The translations under genes were made by a program, and so were the position numbers. A DNA stretch of 64,000 nt from Palsa-504 sp963835775. Its GTDB lineage: Bacteria; Actinomycetota; Actinomycetes; Streptosporangiales; Streptosporangiaceae. The stretch spans positions 1-64,000 of the forward strand of contig CAWIHB010000006.1 in assembly GCA_963835775.1 (NCBI GenBank). Reading direction: 5' to 3'. Below are positions 18,739-27,332 of this stretch, piece after piece. The notes under the pieces are model-generated. The model did no database searches. It worked only from the letters and a program-made list of their open reading frames with translations, and was not told the origin of the DNA. Position 1 is the first letter of the stretch, and the number at the start of each line of letters is the position of its first letter.

Positions 18739-20271
18739 TTATTGACCGGGCAGTTCGGTTGTTTCGTAGACGGTTGGGAGCCATATTCGTGCTTGTTCCA
18801 GGAAGAGCTGGTAGCGCTCGTAGGCGTCGAGGCGACGGCCGAGCGTGGCTGGCTCGATCCCGGTCTGAAGCAAGAGAAGTCCCGTGAGCAGCCAGCGCAA
18901 TGACTGGAGGACGGTAATGGCTTCTTCCGCATTTTCCTCGGTGAGGAAGCCGTGCTCGAGCGCGTGCGCGAAGCTGATGCGGGTGCCGGCAACGTGTTTC
19001 TTCCATTGCTGGGTGTTGCCCGTAACGCCTGGAACGGCCTGTCCGACGTGGTCGGCTAGGTCGAGGAGGCGGCGGGGGTAGCTCTGGTCGGTAAGGTGCT
19101 GAAGGGCCGACCGGACGGCGTCGCGGATGTCGTCAAGGAGTTCCTTGAGTGCTTCGAGCGCCTTGCCCCGGGCCTCGTTTGCTTGCTCGTCGGTCATCCG
19201 CTTGCGCTGCGGGAGAAGGAGCCTATGCAGGCCTTCGGCGGCGGTAGTCATCTCGAGTAGCTGAGTTTCAACGGGATCGTCTCGCGGGCCGGCCGCTCGC
19301 GCCACCACGGACGGGAGGGGGCCGAGGCGGACGACGGAGTCCAGCCATCTCGCTACTCCGTCCAGGCCGGTCTCGGCCAGCGGCAACAGTATCCGCGGCA
19401 GCGGGATGATCGTCTCTGCGGCGGGCTTCATCGCCGCGGAGTGCACCGTCAGCCACGGGTGGTCCGGCCCGACGGACACCTCCGTCTCGACGACGGGGCA
19501 TTCCGTGCTGACGTAGAGCGAGAGCAGGTTTGCTAGCGGCTTGATGATGGTCCGCCCAATGTAACGGTAGGTAGCGGGCGGCACGCCCAGGACGTTTACC
19601 CATACCTGGCGTTCCAGCCTGCCGCCGGAGACATCTGGTCCCACCCAGCCCGTCACCTGCTCGAGGGCTACCTGAGCGCCGCTGGCCAGCGTCGCCGGGG
19701 GAACCGATGGCGGCTCGAAGGCCAGCCCTTTCTTCCCGGCCGCCAGATCGGCAGTTCGGGAGAAGCCCGGCAGGCTAGCCCAGGCGTCCAGGTGGCGTAT
19801 CCGGACGCGGACACGGGTGAACAGGGCGGCAGCGCCGTCCACGTGGTCACCGAGAATCGCGTAGAAGGCCTGGAGGCGGTGGCTGTTGTAGCCTGACCCC
19901 CGCACGGTCCACCCCGCGGTGAACGCGGACGGCAGCGTCACCAGTTCTCCGGTTTCGAGCGTGCCGTGGATGCAGAGGGACTGCCTGGCGAGGTCCACGG
20001 ACGAAACGGGGGATGACGTCACCACTTCCGTGCCGTCCGGTTGCTTCGTGCGGCTCGTCTCCTGCATCAGCGGGGTCAGCGGCTCATCGAGTTCGAGCAG
20101 AGGGTTAGCGCCGGGCATCAGAATGAGCCGCCCGGCGATAGCTTCATCCTCGGGGTCGCCCTGCAGCCAGAACCGGCCGCGCAGTCCGGTGCTGGCATCG
20201 CTCGTCGTCGTTGCAATGCACAGACAGTAGCGCTCGGCGGGATGAACGCCGTCACGGTTTTCCGCTGTCAT
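18739..20271 (-). CDS. HEPN domain protein, ApeA-like abortive-infection candidate
   Basis: About 510 residues. The N-terminal half is beta-rich and resembles ApeA-type N-terminal domains (GLRGRFWLQGDPEDEAIAGR, LCIHGTLETGELVTLPSAF). The C-terminal third is helical (QLLEMTTAAEGLHRLLL onward) and contains RISFAH, an R-x4-H motif at about residues 443-448 (numbered from the upstream ATG 20307), which is the catalytic signature of HEPN ribonucleases. ApeA-like proteins cut RNA after sensing phage and stop growth. ATG 20271 (MTAENRDGVHPAE) is chosen; 20307 is also open. Its neighbours are other defence genes. The HEPN motif is seen; the ApeA assignment is by overall layout. Confidence 0.65.
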   Translation of the reverse strand: MTAENRDGVHPAERYCLCIATTTSDASTGLRGRFWLQGDPEDEAIAGRLILMPGANPLLELDEPLTPLMQETSRTKQPDGTEVVTSSPVSSVDLARQSLCIHGTLETGELVTLPSAFTAGWTVRGSGYNSHRLQAFYAILGDHVDGAAALFTRVRVRIRHLDAWASLPGFSRTADLAAGKKGLAFEPPSVPPATLASGAQVALEQVTGWVGPDVSGGRLERQVWVNVLGVPPATYRYIGRTIIKPLANLLSLYVSTECPVVETEVSVGPDHPWLTVHSAAMKPAAETIIPLPRILLPLAETGLDGVARWLDSVVRLGPLPSVVARAAGPRDDPVETQLLEMTTAAEGLHRLLLPQRKRMTDEQANEARGKALEALKELLDDIRDAVRSALQHLTDQSYPRRLLDLADHVGQAVPGVTGNTQQWKKHVAGTRISFAHALEHGFLTEENAEEAITVLQSLRWLLTGLLLLQTGIEPATLGRRLDAYERYQLFLEQARIWLPTVYETTELPGQ

Positions 20272-20331
20272 CGGGGATGTTGCCCGGCGGTGTGGCTGAC
20301 CAGCCATTCCCGGCTGTCGTCGGCTATAGGG

Positions 20332-20600
20332 AGAACCGGTTGAGCTGGTCTACCCATTCCGACGTGCGCGCCAGCACCGCCTCGCTCTCCTTGAACAGGT
20401 CTTCGAAGTTGGCTTGGTTCACGATCCAGACCGAGTTTCCCAGCAAGATCACGTCGAAGGTTGAATCGAAGGCCAGGATGGGCTGCGTCACTCGCCAGCC
20501 GCTTACTCACCAGGCTGACACCTAGCCGGTTGTCGCCGCGAGGTCCACGTGCCTTCAGGGTTCGGTCGTCCTCGAAGCAGTCGACTCCGTAATCCGGCAT
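20332..20600 (-). pseudogene. kwaB (DUF4868) relic
   Basis: A minus-strand fragment in which WRVTQPILAFDSTFDVILLG and NFEDLFKESEAVLARTSEWV align closely with TRVTEPIFAFDSSFDAVLWE and NFEALFKESEAVLASTSKWA of the intact KwaB at 27333-28244. A second frame upstream (NRLGVSLVSKRL) matches the preceding segment. The fragment stops after QLNRFSL and lacks both ends. It is not identical to the intact gene, so it comes from a second, diverged Kiwa locus and not from a recent local duplication. Confidence 0.75.
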
Positions 20601-20692
20601 GCTACATATCGCATCAGTAGTCACTTTCCGTGGAGCTCATCTAGACATAATGCGATCATCGTGATGGAAAAGAAGGGAAGGGCGGTGGCGTA

Positions 20693-21784
20693 ATGGGGCA
20701 GCCAACGGACACCTTGTGGCCGAGCCAGCCGCGGACTCTGCTGAAGCATCAGGTGTACCGTCAGTACCTGCACTGCTGGATGGGCAAGATCTGCCAGAAA
20801 TTCAGAAACTCTGCGATCGTGGATGCGTTTGCCGGTCCGGGTGCCTACCTTGACGGTCCGGACGGTTCCTCGGTGGTGATCGCAAGAACCTTCCTGGAGC
20901 ACTCACGCCTTCCGGGGTTCCGGCAACTTCGATTGATCTGCCTAGAGAAACGACCGGATCGGCGCGATTCGCTGGCAGAGCGGCTGGCGGTCCTGCCGCT
21001 GCTGCAGCGGCTTGATGTGATAGTTCCTCCGGCTGGCAGCGTCCGGGAGCATTTCACGCGGCTGCATAGAGCCGCTCACGGAGGCGATTCAGGAACACCG
21101 GTGCTGTGGATCCTTGATCCGTTCGACATCTCCTCGGTGCCATTTGGGCTGATCCGCGAGTGCCTGAGGTCACCGCGTGATGAGGTCCTGGTGACGTGGT
21201 TCGCTGATGAGCTGTACCGGTTCCGCGGAGATGCGGGCAAGGAGCACGCCATTGACGTGCATTTCGGCACGGATGCCTGGCAGCAGACCAGGCGGCTCAC
21301 CGGGGAGTCCGCGGGCAAGGCCGAACTGCTGAAGATCTATCAGGAAAGCCTGCAATCCCTGCCCGACGTGCATACGGGCGCGTTCGAGATCGCCAGCAAG
21401 AACGAGACTGCCCGCTACGCCCTGGTCCTGGCCACTCACAGCGACGCAGGCCTGGAGTGCTTCAACCAGATGAAGTGGCGGATGGACCCTTACCGCGGAC
21501 GGCAGGCAAGCGAGAAACGCGGCCTTGACCAGCCGGGTCTTTTCGATGAATATCCGCACCTGTCACCGCTGCGCACCTGGCTGGAATCCCTCGCCAGCAC
21601 GGCGGTGGGGTTCGATGAGCTTGCCCGGAATGCGGGCCGCATGGGGTTCAAGGAGACACACCTGCGTACGGTATTGACTGAACTCGGCGAGGATGGTCTT
21701 GCGGTCCGCGAGGAGCCCTTGGACTACACCAAGACACCGTGGCCGGCGGACTCAACGATCCGCTTCTACCGTCCGCCCGCGTAA
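20693..21784 (+). CDS. three-Cys-motif partner protein (TcmP-like)
   Basis: A 363-residue protein with the features of TcmP: an N-terminal LLKHQVYRQYLHCWMGKICQ segment, the glycine-rich DAFAGPGAYLDGPDGSS typical of a Rossmann/SAM-binding-like fold, then ILDPFDISSVPF and a C-terminal winged-helix-like end (FKETHLRTVLTELGEDGL). These proteins are named for co-occurring with three-Cys-motif proteins of the Gp37/Gp68 (DUF5131) family, and one lies here convergently with a 33-bp overlap. The activity is not established. The start ATG 20693 has a purine-rich GGGAAGGG upstream. Confidence 0.8.
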   Translation: MGQPTDTLWPSQPRTLLKHQVYRQYLHCWMGKICQKFRNSAIVDAFAGPGAYLDGPDGSSVVIARTFLEHSRLPGFRQLRLICLEKRPDRRDSLAERLAVLPLLQRLDVIVPPAGSVREHFTRLHRAAHGGDSGTPVLWILDPFDISSVPFGLIRECLRSPRDEVLVTWFADELYRFRGDAGKEHAIDVHFGTDAWQQTRRLTGESAGKAELLKIYQESLQSLPDVHTGAFEIASKNETARYALVLATHSDAGLECFNQMKWRMDPYRGRQASEKRGLDQPGLFDEYPHLSPLRTWLESLASTAVGFDELARNAGRMGFKETHLRTVLTELGEDGLAVREEPLDYTKTPWPADSTIRFYRPPA

Positions 21785-22555
21785 TCCAGCTGCTGCAGAA
21801 TACGCATCTGCGGGCATACGAGCCTGCGGCATCTCATCCCACGTTCGTCCGTCTAGCTCGCGGCCGCCCGCTTTCGGCGTCAGGCCGCCCCACTGTTTGA
21901 AGAAGAACGCAACTCCTTGGCCGACCGACTGATCTCGCAAGTCCCTGATCCAGTCAGGATGCACAGGCCGGTGGCCGGGACCGCTTTCGCCGCCGACGAT
22001 CACCCAGTCGATTCCGGTCAGATCTAGGCCTGGCAGCGGGCCGAGCAAGGGCTCAAGGGACAGGAACCGGATGGCCGCGGGCACTGTGCGCAGGTGGTCC
22101 GCACGGAACAAAGTATCGCTGCGCTCGATGGAGACGCCCATCCACAGGTTCGGGGGCCAGTCCAGCTTCGCGACGATCTTTGGCAGGCGGGCCGAACGTT
22201 TGGTCAGAACCTGGTAAGTGTGCTGCGGGGTGTCGGCGATCACGGCGAATACCTGGCGGACGAAATCCAGCGGGACCCGGGCGTGGAACAGGTCGCTCAT
22301 CGAGTTGACGAACACGACCCGGTGCCCGCCCCATGTATGGGGCTGCCGTAGAGCGTTGGCGTGGATCGTCAGGCCAAACCCCGGCCCGGATGTCCGAGGG
22401 TCCCCATCGTTCTGGTACTTGAGCTGCCCCATAGCCTTCAGGCGCTTGGCTAGCGTCAGCGCGTAGCAGTTGTCGCAGCCCGCCGAGATCTGGTCACAGC
22501 CAGTCGTAGGATTCCAGGTGACCTCGGTCCACTCAATACTCGTGCCCGCCGCCAT
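21752..22555 (-). CDS. DUF5131 / phage Gp37-Gp68-like three-Cys-motif protein
   Basis: A 267-residue protein starting at ATG 22555 behind GGAGGAGACC. It begins TSIEWTEVTWNPTTGCDQIS and continues AGCDNCYALTLAKRL, which gives the Cys cluster of the family. Later segments VFVNSMSDLFHARVP, LTKRSARLPKIV, LWMGVSIERSDT and VIVGGESGPGHRPVHPDW are also characteristic. The fold is thought to be related to radical-SAM barrels; the substrate is unknown. It converges with the TcmP gene and diverges from an XRE regulator across a 26-bp palindrome, so the three genes are probably one functional unit. Confidence 0.85.
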   Translation of the reverse strand: MAAGTSIEWTEVTWNPTTGCDQISAGCDNCYALTLAKRLKAMGQLKYQNDGDPRTSGPGFGLTIHANALRQPHTWGGHRVVFVNSMSDLFHARVPLDFVRQVFAVIADTPQHTYQVLTKRSARLPKIVAKLDWPPNLWMGVSIERSDTLFRADHLRTVPAAIRFLSLEPLLGPLPGLDLTGIDWVIVGGESGPGHRPVHPDWIRDLRDQSVGQGVAFFFKQWGGLTPKAGGRELDGRTWDEMPQARMPADAYSAAAGLRGRTVEADR

Positions 22556-22601
22556 GGTCTCCTCCGCGCCTCGTAGACCCTCAACAGTATGCTCATATTG
22601 A

Positions 22602-22627
22602 TAAATCTTTACCGGTAAATATTTATT
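22602..22627. promoter_or_regulatory. 26-bp palindrome in divergent promoter
   Basis: ATAAATCTTTACC followed by GGTAAATATTTAT forms an inverted repeat with one mismatch per arm around TTTACCGGTAAA. It sits in the AT-rich gap between the divergent DUF5131 and XRE genes, 15 bp before the XRE start. It is a likely operator for that regulator. Confidence 0.65.
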
Positions 22628-22641
22628 GCTAGGATAACAAG

Positions 22642-23160
22642 GTGACTCGCCCGGGACGCAGACGGCGCGCCGACAGCCGCTACGCCGAGCAAGCCGGGCG
22701 GCTCGCTGAGTGGCTGCGTGACCGGCGTATGCAGGCAGGTATGAGCCAAGAGCAGCTCGCGGGCCGGGCACAGGTAGCTGTTGCGACGGTCCGCAAAATC
22801 GAAAAGGGTGTCGTCATAGAACCCGGCTACTTCACTGTCCTCGCCCTAATGCATGCACTCGGCACCACAAGTGAAGACCCGGCGGTGTTAGGGCGTCGCG
22901 CATCAATTGTCGCGAATTTCCTCGGAGCCCGCTCCGGCCCATCGATGAGATCCTCGTGGCCGACCATTGAGGGTTCTTCCCCCGGCCCGCACCGGCGGAT
23001 TATGAGAAGTCCGGTCCAGTGCAACACATGCGCTAGCTGCACAGATGGCACGGGTTATCGCACTGATGGCACTCGGCGCGTGGGGATCAACTCAAGCGCC
23101 GGTCCACGAACCGGTCCACGGAAGGCGGCAGGCGATATCCGCGGCCGTCACCCAGCGTAG
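22642..23160 (+). CDS. XRE-type helix-turn-helix regulator
   Basis: This starts at GTG 22642. Residues 15-75 form a Cro/CI-type HTH: GRLAEWLRDRRMQAGMSQEQ, then VAVATVRKIEKGVVIEPGYF. The C-terminal half, after about residue 95, is low complexity and looks like translated non-coding or integrase-end sequence (RSPVQCNTCASC...), so the gene has probably lost its original 3' end. It diverges from the three-Cys-motif gene over a palindrome and probably represses it and itself. Confidence 0.7.
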   Translation: MTRPGRRRRADSRYAEQAGRLAEWLRDRRMQAGMSQEQLAGRAQVAVATVRKIEKGVVIEPGYFTVLALMHALGTTSEDPAVLGRRASIVANFLGARSGPSMRSSWPTIEGSSPGPHRRIMRSPVQCNTCASCTDGTGYRTDGTRRVGINSSAGPRTGPRKAAGDIRGRHPA

Positions 23161-23620
23161 CGGCCGTGACTCCAGTACAACGGTGGCCATGACGACCGAA
23201 CCGGAGTCATGGCTTTCGCGACTGAGTAACCAACTGAGTAACCAAGCATCGCCGTGTCGGCTGGGGAACAACTGGTCCATGATCTCGGTGCCACCGTGGC
23301 GACGGGCCGGATCTGGTGACGGTAGACCGTCTGTGTGATAGTGGTTCCGGTGTGGCCGACAGGGCGGGCGATCTTCTCGACCGGGACGCCGGCGTCGGAC
23401 AGCAGCAAGACAAGCTGTGCCGCAGTTCGCGCGGCCTCCAGTCGGCAGGGTTAAGGCCCGCCGCAGCGGTGACCTTGCCGAACACGCGGCGCACGTTGCC
23501 CGCGTCGAGTGCGGTACCCACGCGCGAGGCGAACACCAGGGAACAGGCGCAGCCCCAGGCGCTCGGGTTCCACCCGGCTGGAGAATTCGCTGAGCGCACT
23601 CGTCTGAGCCGATCACGCAC
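23092..23620 (-). pseudogene. integrase C-terminal relic (different family)
   Basis: The fragment reads VFASRVGTALDAGNVRRVF and DWRPRELRHS in one frame, then LLSDAGVPVEKIARPVGHTG and TQTVYRHQIRPV in a second frame. These are the box II His-x-x-Arg, the GH box and the Tyr of a phage-type integrase. The N-terminal catalytic Arg region is missing and the frame is broken, so it is dead. It lies immediately beyond the 3' end of the NACHT gene, which suggests the Kiwa operon arrived with, or next to, another integrated element. Confidence 0.75.
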
Positions 23621-26600
23621 TCGGGCGGCGGTCCGCGGGGCGCCGTCCGCCGAACACTTCCGCCGGGGTGGGAATGCGTCCTGGCTGGGGAGCTGAAGCA
23701 GCCGGTGCCGCTGGCTGGGACGCTGGTCCCGTTGACAACGGGGCTGAGCGCGGCCGCGGGGTCGTTGACCGGATCAGCGACGCGAGGAGGTTCCGCTCCC
23801 GCGGGCCGTGCACCCCGTCGATCTTCATGCCGGCGCAATCAAGCGTGCGGTGCAGGTGCAGCGGCTCGTCCGTTGCCCAGTTGTCGGTCAGCCGGAATAG
23901 GCAGATCGTCCGGTCCATTCCACCGGACAGCACGTACATGCCGGACAGGCGAACGTCGGTCACCGAGCCGGCGTGCGCGCGGTGCCGCCAGATCTCGGTG
24001 AGTTCGGGCGCTGGCGACCGCAGCCCGTCGAGCCGCCAGAGCGAAACCGTTCCGCCCTCTTGCCCGGCTGCCAGCAGGACCAGGTCTTCGCTCACTCTCA
24101 GGCAGTCAAAGCTGCTGCCGCCCCAGGTCATCGACTTGGTCCACTTCCTCCTCCTCGCCCTTGTCAGCTGGAGCTCTCCGGTGGGCCATAGGTCCAGCAC
24201 CGTCGAGTCGCCGAGCATGAACGTCCTAGTGCCTTTCTCGCCTTCGACGGCCGCGCTGACCAGCGTGCGCGTCACCGGGTCATAGCGCTGGTATGCCTGC
24301 CGGCCAGGCCGGGTCGCAGGCCCGCCGGACAGGACCAGGTAATCGCCGCTGACCCAGAAGTCCCCGGCCGCCTCGCGCGCGCGGAAGCGGGATACCACCC
24401 GCCAGGCTTCCTCCGCGCCGGGGACTGAGAGCACGACGACCGAGCGGGCGCCGGTGACGATTAGGTCACCGAACGGCGACAGGTCAAGTCGCGTCGGCTG
24501 GAAGTCGAGCTGCGCAATGGTGACGCAGCTCATCCGCCCGCCCACGCCGAACGACCAGCGGCGGACAGAGCGGTCACCGTAAGCCGCGTACGCGGTGTTG
24601 GTGCCTGCGTCGAACGTCAGTGCGCGAACTGGTGCGGTCTGTTCGAGCTGCACGCCGGTCAGGTCGGCCTCGCGCAAGTCGGTGCCGGCCAGCGTCGCGT
24701 TGTCGAGCGAGGCGTTGCGCAGGCTCGACCCGCGGAAGGAGAGCCCGTTGAGGTTGGCGCCCGCCAGGTCGGCGTAGTCGAGCGCAAGCCCGGCCCAGTC
24801 GGTCCTCGGCAGCTCACCGGTGAGCGCGAACAGCAGCGTGAGCGCGTTGCCGCCCAGGTACTGATCGCGGTAAATCGGCAAGATGGCCGACTTAGCCATG
24901 CTCGTCAGCCTGTGCGCGAAGGACTCAGGGGTGCCGGTCAGGCCCAGGTCACCGGGCTGCCGCATGAGCAGCCTGGCGAACTCGACGATCTCCGGCTGGA
25001 GCGGCACCCGGGCCATCATGGCGTTAGCCTTTTCGCTCCCCGTCGCCACCGCCCGGACCAGCGCCCTGGCGACGAAGTACTCACGCATGGAGCGGTGGAA
25101 GAAGTCGACCGGCCACCACTCGGGATCGACCCCGGCAACCGGCTTGAGCAGCGAGCGGACCCCGACGCGCGATCGTGCGTCCGGAATCCCTGCGTTCCGG
25201 TCATCCGCAGACGACGCGCCGGACATCGCCCACAGGATCTGGGCGAGGTCTTCCCTGCGGCCCGTGTCGAACTCGCGGAGGTTGACGAAGTCCCTGCGCG
25301 ACAGGTGAAGCTGAACGGCCAGCTCCTCGAGGATGAGCGTGAGGTTCGCGACGAGCCTGTCCTCGTCGAGCCGCCGGAGGGGCTGCAGGTCGGGTACCTT
25401 GCGCCGCAGACTGTCATCGACGTACTGTCGGTAGAGCGCCACCTCGCTGAAGTGCTCCTCAGGCAGGCTCCGCAGCGTCGCCTTGATCATGTGCAGGAAC
25501 AGAGGCTTGGCCGCGAGGCCGATCGGGTCATACGCCGCCTTCAACCGCTCCAGTTTGGCCTCAAGCCCCTTCTTGGCGGCGAAGGCATCCAGGTGGGCGA
25601 GCCGCTCGGGCCGCGGGATCGGCGCGATCCGCAAGATCCGCGGGTTCCCTAGGTCCTTGAGGAACTGCTCGTAGTCAGCGAGATGCTCGAAGAAGTGCGT
25701 GCGGGAGCTGACCATCACCTTCGCCGGCCCGAAGTACTCGACGCACCGGGCCAAGGTCTCCACGTTGCCGGCCAGCGTCCGGGGATCAAGCTGAGCCGAC
25801 ATCTCGTCGAACCCGTCGAGGATGATCAGCGTCGGGCGGCCCTGCGACACAGCGGCCCACTCGGCCGGTGACACGCCTATCTGATCCAGCCGCCTGCGCA
25901 GCAGGCTGGCCGGCTGCGAGTCCTCGCGCAGCGACCGCAACGGGATGCGCAGCACCGCCCAGCCGTCGGAGGGATCTTCAAGGAACTCGGCGCTGAGATC
26001 CAGCCCGAGCTCGTAGCCGGAGAAGCTCTTCCCGTCGCCGAACTCGGCGAGCAGCAGCAGCGTCCGCTCCGGCCGCCGCGTCAGCCAGTCGCGCACGTTC
26101 TCGTGCAGCGTGCCGGGCATCTGCGCACCGCTGTCGGTCAGCGCCAGCAGGGGGATCGCGTCGTCCCGGACGTCGGCGAAGTCCTCTTCACCATAGACCT
26201 CGTGCAGCCGCGGGGTCGTCAGGTACCGCAGCCAGGATTCTGGTATCCGGAAGGCGGGCTGGAGTTGCTCTTCCCAGCGCCGGGCGACCTCCGCCGCGGC
26301 CTGCGCGCTGAGCGCGGGTGCGGGGCGCTGGTAGAGCGTCCGGTACAGCTGCGGTGTGAGCCGGAAAAGCTCCTCCACTCCGGTGTCCGCGCTCCACAGC
26401 AGCACCCGGAAGGGCAGCTTCCTGCCGTAATTGCAGTCCTCGACGAGACGGGAGAGCTCGTTGGTGGCCTCCGCCCGCGGCGCGATCACGATGAAGTAGT
26501 CGAGCGGCTTGTTCTCCCAGTAGACGAGCTGCTGCAGCAGCTTAGGCGCGACGTCGTAGAGGCTGATCTTGCCGGTCAGGTTCTTGCACTCGACATGGCA

Positions 26601-27296
26601 GCGGACCGTGCCCTTGCGCGACAGGGCGTCGAATTGCAGGTCGTGCCCGAACTGGGTGCCGCTCGACTGCTGCCTTATCCGCACCCGCTCCGTCTCGGAC
26701 AGCTCGAAGAGCCTGGCAAGCAGCCCGGCGAAGCCGTCTTCCAGTTCACGGCCGAGCGCCTCGGGACGCGGACTGCCGGGCCTTTTGAGACCGGCCGACT
26801 GGCCCTCGCCTTCCCCCGGCTCGGCTTCCGCCTGCCGCGCTGAGCCGAGAACGTCGGCTGCACTTGCTGTGTCGGCCGGGACGGCTACAGTGAACGAGAC
26901 ATTGGGGGCGGACACGGAGGTCGCCGCCCACAGCCCGGTCAGCCATTCGATCCGGCGCACCGCGGCACCGCCGGGCGCCTTCAGGTCGAGGAGCAGGGCG
27001 CCGATCTCTTCCTGGAGCTGCGTCCAGCCGCCCTGGCTAAGCCTGCGCAGCTGTGGCAACTGCGCGGCCGCAGTGGTGAGCTGCCCGTCGACGACCGCGC
27101 TCAGCACCGCGGCGCGCAGCCGCTCGCCTTCTGCCGCTCCGTCGGAGAAACGCTCCTTAAGCCGGCGCACGACCGCGGGCTCGAGCGTGCTTGAGGCCGA
27201 CCTGACGAACTCGCCCATCTCTTTGAGGGCGTCCATCACGGCCTTGGATTCGACACCGAATTCCTTGGCCAGCTCGTAGACCCGGACCTTGGCCAA
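23613..27296 (-). CDS. IF2-N / PD-(D/E)xK / NACHT / pentapeptide / WD40-like STAND protein
   Basis: 1227 residues from TTG 27296, behind GAAGGGAG. Order: IF2-N-like domain, residues 1-50 (MAKVRVYELAKEFGVESKAV); linker; nuclease-like domain about 190-330 with D219/D223 (FGHDLQFDAL) and E236-x-K238 (HVECKNL), a PD-(D/E)xK pattern; NACHT ATPase about 395-600 with P-loop AEFGDGKS (417-424), Walker B LIILDGFDE (490-498) and SSRTHFF; helical region to about 830; pentapeptide repeats 838-890; WD40-like blades about 890-1140 (SGGMDRTICLFRL). In NACHT/STAND defence proteins the C-terminal repeats sense and the N-terminal domain acts, so a DNA-cutting effector is inferred. It lies 36 bp downstream of kwaB on the same strand, hence one operon. 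Confidence 0.8.
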   Translation of the reverse strand: MAKVRVYELAKEFGVESKAVMDALKEMGEFVRSASSTLEPAVVRRLKERFSDGAAEGERLRAAVLSAVVDGQLTTAAAQLPQLRRLSQGGWTQLQEEIGALLLDLKAPGGAAVRRIEWLTGLWAATSVSAPNVSFTVAVPADTASAADVLGSARQAEAEPGEGEGQSAGLKRPGSPRPEALGRELEDGFAGLLARLFELSETERVRIRQQSSGTQFGHDLQFDALSRKGTVRCHVECKNLTGKISLYDVAPKLLQQLVYWENKPLDYFIVIAPRAEATNELSRLVEDCNYGRKLPFRVLLWSADTGVEELFRLTPQLYRTLYQRPAPALSAQAAAEVARRWEEQLQPAFRIPESWLRYLTTPRLHEVYGEEDFADVRDDAIPLLALTDSGAQMPGTLHENVRDWLTRRPERTLLLLAEFGDGKSFSGYELGLDLSAEFLEDPSDGWAVLRIPLRSLREDSQPASLLRRRLDQIGVSPAEWAAVSQGRPTLIILDGFDEMSAQLDPRTLAGNVETLARCVEYFGPAKVMVSSRTHFFEHLADYEQFLKDLGNPRILRIAPIPRPERLAHLDAFAAKKGLEAKLERLKAAYDPIGLAAKPLFLHMIKATLRSLPEEHFSEVALYRQYVDDSLRRKVPDLQPLRRLDEDRLVANLTLILEELAVQLHLSRRDFVNLREFDTGRREDLAQILWAMSGASSADDRNAGIPDARSRVGVRSLLKPVAGVDPEWWPVDFFHRSMREYFVARALVRAVATGSEKANAMMARVPLQPEIVEFARLLMRQPGDLGLTGTPESFAHRLTSMAKSAILPIYRDQYLGGNALTLLFALTGELPRTDWAGLALDYADLAGANLNGLSFRGSSLRNASLDNATLAGTDLREADLTGVQLEQTAPVRALTFDAGTNTAYAAYGDRSVRRWSFGVGGRMSCVTIAQLDFQPTRLDLSPFGDLIVTGARSVVVLSVPGAEEAWRVVSRFRAREAAGDFWVSGDYLVLSGGPATRPGRQAYQRYDPVTRTLVSAAVEGEKGTRTFMLGDSTVLDLWPTGELQLTRARRRKWTKSMTWGGSSFDCLRVSEDLVLLAAGQEGGTVSLWRLDGLRSPAPELTEIWRHRAHAGSVTDVRLSGMYVLSGGMDRTICLFRLTDNWATDEPLHLHRTLDCAGMKIDGVHGPRERNLLASLIRSTTPRPRSAPLSTGPASQPAAPAASAPQPGRIPTPAEVFGGRRPADRRPSA

Positions 27297-27332
27297 TGCG
27301 CTCCCTTCCCCGCGATGCCGGTGACTGCCTGG

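Noticed and set aside
23032..23075. Motif CTAGCTGCACAGATGG shared with 17447 as a possible att pair
   Set aside because: Only about 16 bp match well and the flanks differ; no integrase of the same family is intact at either site.
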